Position numbers and translations under genes: made by a program
Shown here: in pieces, positions 60,309 through 64,000 of the stretch
How positions within the stretch are numbered: position 1 is the stretch's first letter
Layout of the letters: the number at the start of each line of letters is the position of its first letter
The notes under the pieces: model-generated
Told to the model about the DNA's origin: nothing
The model's database searches: none
Seen by the model: only the letters and a program-made list of their open reading frames with translations
Origin: Ruegeria lacuscaerulensis
GTDB taxonomy: Bacteria; Pseudomonadota; Alphaproteobacteria; Rhodobacterales; Rhodobacteraceae
DNA length: 64,000 nt
Reading direction: 5' to 3'
Assembly: GCF_013034685.1 (NCBI RefSeq)
Contig: NZ_WQGO01000002.1
Location: forward strand, 558,001 to 622,000

Positions 60309-61766
60309 TTACCCCGGCCAGGGCAAGGAATAGGTTTTGACGTTGGTGAAGAATTTCATCGCTTCGATAACGCCTTCTTTGACCCCGTTGCCGCTGTCCT
60401 TAATACCACCGAAGGGTGACATTTCGATGCGGTATCCGGGTTGTTCCCAGATGTTGCAGGTGCCGACGTTCAACCCGTTAATAAAAGCGATGGCGCGATT
60501 GAGGTCGTTGGTGCAAACGCCCGAGCTGAGGCCAAATTCGGTCGAGTTCGAAATGGCCATGACCTCTTCGTCGCTGTCTGGCACGCGGACGATGGGAATG
60601 ATCGGGCCGAAGGTTTCCTCGATCACCAGCTCGCTGTTATGGGGCACCTTGTCTACCACGATGGGCGGCAGCAGCGCGCCTTGGCGACCAGGGTGATAGA
60701 GGATTTCTGCGCCCTCGTTCTCGGCCTGATAGACGCGATTCTCGAACAGTTCAGCAGCCTTGTCATGGATGACACAACCAAGTTCGGTATCCGGGTCCTG
60801 CGGGTCGCCAAACTTGATCTTCTTTGCCTTCTCCAGCACCAGCGGCACGAACTTATCCGCCACGCTGTCCTGCACCAGAATGCGCTTAATCGCGGTGCAG
60901 CGCTGGCCTGAATTCCCAGTTGCTCCGGCCACGGCGATAGTTGCTGCCTTATCCAGATCGGCGTCCGAGAGGTCATTCAGAACGATCAGCGGGTCATTGC
61001 CTCCCAGTTCCAGCGCCTGTCGTTTGTATACTGCTTTAGACGCAATCAACTTGCCCACCGGTACGCCGCCCGTGAAGGTTATGATGTCGATGTGGTCATT
61101 GGTGATCATCTCATCACCAATATCGTTCGGCCAGCCAGTGACCACCTGGAACATTTCGGGCGGCAGACCGGCGTCATAGAGGATATCAGCCAGCGTCAGG
61201 CACGTTAGAGGCGTCAATTCGGTCGGCTTGCACACCATGCAATTGTTGGTGGCGATTGAGGGCGCAATCTTGTGGCTGACCATGTTCAGCGGGTGATTGA
61301 AGGGCGTGATCGCGCTAATCGCATTCACCGGCTCGCGCGTTGTAAAGATCTTGCGGTCCTTGCCGTTGTGGGTCAGGTCACAGGAAAAAATCTCACCGTC
61401 ATCCTTCAGTGCCTCGGCGGCGGCGAATTGATAAACGTCCTGCGCGCGCTTGGTCTCATAAATCGCGTGCTGGTGGCAGATGCCAAGCTCCAGCACCAAC
61501 CACTTGGCCAGGTATTCGCGGCGCTCACCGATCAGCTCTCCGGCACGCTGCAGGATCTGGCTGCGCTCATAGCGGGTGAGTTTCGGTTTATAGGCAGCGG
61601 CAATCTCGAACGCCTTGCGGGCATGTTCGGCCTTGCCTGCGGGGACGTGGCCAACCACCTCGTTGGTGTATGGGTACAGGACTGGCACGGTCTCGTCGGT
61701 AAAGACGATCTCGCCGCCGATACGCATCCCTTCGTTTCTGATCTCGGTCATGGGCTGATCTTTCAT
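60309..61766 (-). CDS. phnY: Phosphonoacetaldehyde dehydrogenase
   Basis: The 485-residue aldehyde dehydrogenase has a Glu in ALELGGNDP, the nucleophilic Cys in [13 protein letters not shown], and [14 protein letters not shown] near the end. On its own it would be a generic ALDH; its place directly after phnA and phnW identifies it as PhnY, which oxidises phosphonoacetaldehyde to phosphonoacetate with NAD. MTEIRNE (15 nt in) is an alternative start. Confidence 0.87.
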   Translation of the reverse strand: MKDQPMTEIRNEGMRIGGEIVFTDETVPVLYPYTNEVVGHVPAGKAEHARKAFEIAAAYKPKLTRYERSQILQRAGELIGERREYLAKWLVLELGICHQHAIYETKRAQDVYQFAAAEALKDDGEIFSCDLTHNGKDRKIFTTREPVNAISAITPFNHPLNMVSHKIAPSIATNNCMVCKPTELTPLTCLTLADILYDAGLPPEMFQVVTGWPNDIGDEMITNDHIDIITFTGGVPVGKLIASKAVYKRQALELGGNDPLIVLNDLSDADLDKAATIAVAGATGNSGQRCTAIKRILVQDSVADKFVPLVLEKAKKIKFGDPQDPDTELGCVIHDKAAELFENRVYQAENEGAEILYHPGRQGALLPPIVVDKVPHNSELVIEETFGPIIPIVRVPDSDEEVMAISNSTEFGLSSGVCTNDLNRAIAFINGLNVGTCNIWEQPGYRIEMSPFGGIKDSGNGVKEGVIEAMKFFTNVKTYSLPWPG

Positions 61767-61769
61767 AAC

Positions 61770-63014
61770 TTATTGTGCCGCCGCTGTTGTGGCGTAGAAA
61801 AACGCATCAAAGTTGCGCAGATCGGGCGCGTTGCCTAGGTCAACGACCCGGTTGACGATGAAGGGCACCTCTTGCTCGGTCAAGCCGCCATGGCTGCGCA
61901 GCGGCTCTTTCAGCGCGGCCAGATCGTGACGGTCGGCCGAGGTTCCAATCGTCATATTCTCGCTCGAGATCATCACGATATCCCCAATCCGGTCGGCGGG
62001 CAGCTCAAAGCGTTTGATTGCCTCTTCCTTATCCACCACCAGGATCAACTCGTCCCTTGCGTCCAGCTTGGCCATGATCTCCGCGCGATCCGCGCCCTCG
62101 GGCAGATAAGCGGTAGCAAAGGCGCCAAGCGCGCCGTGATGGACCACATAGGGGTCAGTAATCGGCAGGATCACGCGGGCCTGACCTTCGCCCAGCCATT
62201 CATCCATCAGATCCTGCGCGTAGATCACATTGGGCTCACCCGCAGCGTTGTGCTTGGGCTTCATGCCGTGGTCCGCGGTGACGACAATGGCCGCGCCCAT
62301 CTCATCCAGCTGCGCTAGGTATTTGTCGAACATGGCGAAGAAATCCAGTGCGCCCTGCTGTTCGGGGGCGAACTTGTGCTGGATGTAGTCCGTGGTCGAC
62401 AGATACATGATGTCGGGCTTGAACTCTTTCAGCAGCTTGACGCCTGCGGCAAAGACGAATTCGGACAGATCCGCCGAGTATACCTCGGGCACCGGCATGC
62501 CCAGCCAAGCACTGGCATTGTCGATGCCATGCTCGGCCTTGGTAGTCTCGCCCGAACGTTCTGAAGAAAAAGCCACCGCGCGGTCTTCGTCGAATTTCAG
62601 GCCCGCGCCCAGCAGCGCGCGCAGCTTATCCTTGGCGGTGACCATGGCAACACGATAGCCCGCATCATAGAATTGCGAAAAGATGGTCGGCGCGCGCAGA
62701 AAGCGCACGTCGTTCATCATCACCTCTTCGCCGCTGTCAGGGTCGATCAGGTAGTTGCCGCAGATACCATGGACAATCGGCGGACGACCGGTGGCAATGG
62801 ACAGGTTGTTGGGGTTGGTAAAGCTGGGGATCACCGAATGGGCCAGTCGGTCGGTGCCAGTCTCGCAAATACGTTTAAGTGTCGGCATCAGGCCCTTGGC
62901 AATGGCCACTTCCAGATATTCCGGCTCGCACCCGTCCAGGCAGATGGCGATGGCGGGGACTTTGGGGGACGGGTAGACGCGCTCATTCGCGGTCACGGGA
63001 GTTTGAATGGTCAT
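61770..63014 (-). CDS. phnA: Phosphonoacetate hydrolase
   Basis: The 414-residue alkaline-phosphatase-superfamily zinc hydrolase has a metal-binding Asp in AICLDGCEPEYL, the nucleophilic Thr in SFTNPNNLSIATG, later TADHGMKPK, and a His near the C-terminus (RSHGGLTEQEVP). It cleaves the C-P bond of phosphonoacetate to give acetate and phosphate. AAGGA precedes the start. Lies between phnY and phnW in one operon. Confidence 0.92.
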   Translation of the reverse strand: MTIQTPVTANERVYPSPKVPAIAICLDGCEPEYLEVAIAKGLMPTLKRICETGTDRLAHSVIPSFTNPNNLSIATGRPPIVHGICGNYLIDPDSGEEVMMNDVRFLRAPTIFSQFYDAGYRVAMVTAKDKLRALLGAGLKFDEDRAVAFSSERSGETTKAEHGIDNASAWLGMPVPEVYSADLSEFVFAAGVKLLKEFKPDIMYLSTTDYIQHKFAPEQQGALDFFAMFDKYLAQLDEMGAAIVVTADHGMKPKHNAAGEPNVIYAQDLMDEWLGEGQARVILPITDPYVVHHGALGAFATAYLPEGADRAEIMAKLDARDELILVVDKEEAIKRFELPADRIGDIVMISSENMTIGTSADRHDLAALKEPLRSHGGLTEQEVPFIVNRVVDLGNAPDLRNFDAFFYATTAAAQ

Positions 63015-63031
63015 AGGCGTGTCCTTGTCTC

Positions 63032-64000
63032 TTATGCGGCCAGTTTGGCGCGTTCTTTCAGAGCCTGCGCCGGAGGTGTCGCGCTGGCGACCCCCATTTG
63101 GGTCAGACTGTCTTTGGCGGCGGCCACAACCTGCCGCATCACATGTTCATCCATCTGTCCGATGCAGCCGACGCGGAAACTGTCCACTACAGTCAGCTTG
63201 CCAGGATAGATGATAAAGCCCTTGCCCTTCATCAACTCATAGAAGCGGTCAAAAACGAACTTCTCGTCCGCAGGGCAAAAGAAAGTCACGATGATCGGGC
63301 TCAACCAACGGTTCTGCAACAGCGTCTCAAACCCCAATGCGCGCATACCCGCAACCATCGCATCGCGGTTGCGGCTATAGCGAGCGCCGCGCGCGGCAAC
63401 ACCACCTTCGGCTTCATGGGCTTTCAGCGCTTCCAAAAAAGCAGCAACCACATGGGTGGGCGGGGTAAATCGCCACTGGCCGGTCTTTTCCATATGCGCC
63501 CATTGCGCATGCACATCCAGCGATAGTGAGTGGCTATTGCCTTTGGCCGCCTCAAGCTCCTCCTTGCGGGCGATGACAAAGCCAAAACCCGGCACGCCTT
63601 CGATGCATTTATTGGCCGATGACACGACAGCTTCATACCTGATGTCGGAGGGCTTCAGCTCAATCGCGCCAAAAGCAGACATCGAGTCGATCAACAACTT
63701 GCGCCCCGCCGCGTAGACAGCTTCAGAGATTTCTTCGACCGGGTTCAAAATGCCGGAACTTGTTTCGCAGTGGATAGCAATCACGTGGGTTATCGCGGGG
63801 TCATGCGCCAGAATCTCGGCCACTTCCGCGCCGCGCGGCGGCAGGTAGTCGCCCTTGTCCAGCACCACATGTTCGCGCCCCAGATAGGCGAGCGTCTGCG
63901 CCGAACGCAGCCCATAAGCCCCATTCGCCAGCACCAGCGCTTTGCCTTCTTTCGGAATGAACGAGGCCAGCATCGCCTCGACCGCGAATGTGCCGCTGCC
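63032..64000 (-). CDS. phnW: 2-aminoethylphosphonate:pyruvate aminotransferase, 5' end beyond window
   Basis: The reading frame is open through the right edge ([10 protein letters not shown]...), so the N-terminal part is missing here. The present ~322 residues show [30 protein letters not shown] and the PLP Lys in [16 protein letters not shown], typical of PhnW. It moves the amino group of 2-aminoethylphosphonate to pyruvate, giving phosphonoacetaldehyde for PhnY. A Lys-rich Ala tail extends ~20 residues beyond the usual end. Confidence 0.92.
   Translation of the reverse strand, partial: GSGTFAVEAMLASFIPKEGKALVLANGAYGLRSAQTLAYLGREHVVLDKGDYLPPRGAEVAEILAHDPAITHVIAIHCETSSGILNPVEEISEAVYAAGRKLLIDSMSAFGAIELKPSDIRYEAVVSSANKCIEGVPGFGFVIARKEELEAAKGNSHSLSLDVHAQWAHMEKTGQWRFTPPTHVVAAFLEALKAHEAEGGVAARGARYSRNRDAMVAGMRALGFETLLQNRWLSPIIVTFFCPADEKFVFDRFYELMKGKGFIIYPGKLTVVDSFRVGCIGQMDEHVMRQVVAAAKDSLTQMGVASATPPAQALKERAKLAA

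Overview
The window reads as a chromosomal segment of a marine-type alphaproteobacterium, most likely a Rhodobacterales/Roseobacter-group heterotroph. The grounds are dense TRAP and ABC importers with matching catabolic enzymes, many small single-domain regulators, Tad-type pseudopilins, a PhnWAY phosphonate module and moderately high GC. This placement is inferred from gene content; no rRNA, tRNA or phylogenetic marker is present. I see no intact insertion sequence, CRISPR array, prophage or origin.

Layout. 1-4.7 kb: the end of a TRAP importer (P-Q-M), then an AsnC/Lrp regulator divergent from an aminotransferase + RraA-like aldolase pair. 5-6.3 kb: an exported SH3 protein and a glutathione S-transferase. 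6.8-11.3 kb: an AraC regulator apparently starting at ATT, a flavin-barrel/FNR fusion oxidoreductase, a second GST and a divergent LysR regulator. 11.3-25.1 kb: a lactate module with a GntR/FCD repressor, a TRAP binding protein, a fused DctQM permease, FMN L-lactate dehydrogenase and quinone D-lactate dehydrogenase. It is followed by acetoacetyl-CoA reductase and a homodimeric-type pyruvate dehydrogenase operon (aceE-aceF-lpd). Together these could carry lactate to pyruvate to acetyl-CoA, with a link to PHB. 25.2-33.1 kb: an exported hydrolase, a lectin-like exported protein, a TPR-sulfotransferase, an exported chorismate mutase and a three-gene TadG/TadE-like set.

33.2-40.1 kb: a catabolic cluster with an aminotransferase, two AhpD-like proteins, a NicX/M29-like metalloprotein, a Rieske oxygenase and a polar-amino-acid ABC importer. 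Its substrate is unknown; a nitrogenous ring compound is a reasonable guess.

40.1-60.2 kb: the most interesting region. Seventeen genes in five transcription units face different ways, and each unit is preceded by a copy (one degenerate) of the palindrome TAAC-N6-GTTA. A TetR-family regulator lies at the edge of the set. The genes encode a sugar-type ABC importer, alcohol and aldehyde dehydrogenases, a GMC oxidoreductase, a CoA-transferase, acyl-CoA dehydrogenase, enoyl-CoA hydratase, a MaoC protein, an SDR, a DUF993 TIM-barrel protein, a sugar-isomerase-like protein and two aldo/keto reductases. Read together they outline a route alcohol -> aldehyde -> acid -> CoA thioester -> beta-oxidation fed by a ribose-type importer. 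I do not recognise it as a described pathway.

60.3-64 kb: phnY-phnA-phnW (the last truncated by the window edge), the known 2-aminoethylphosphonate route through phosphonoacetaldehyde and phosphonoacetate to acetate and phosphate.
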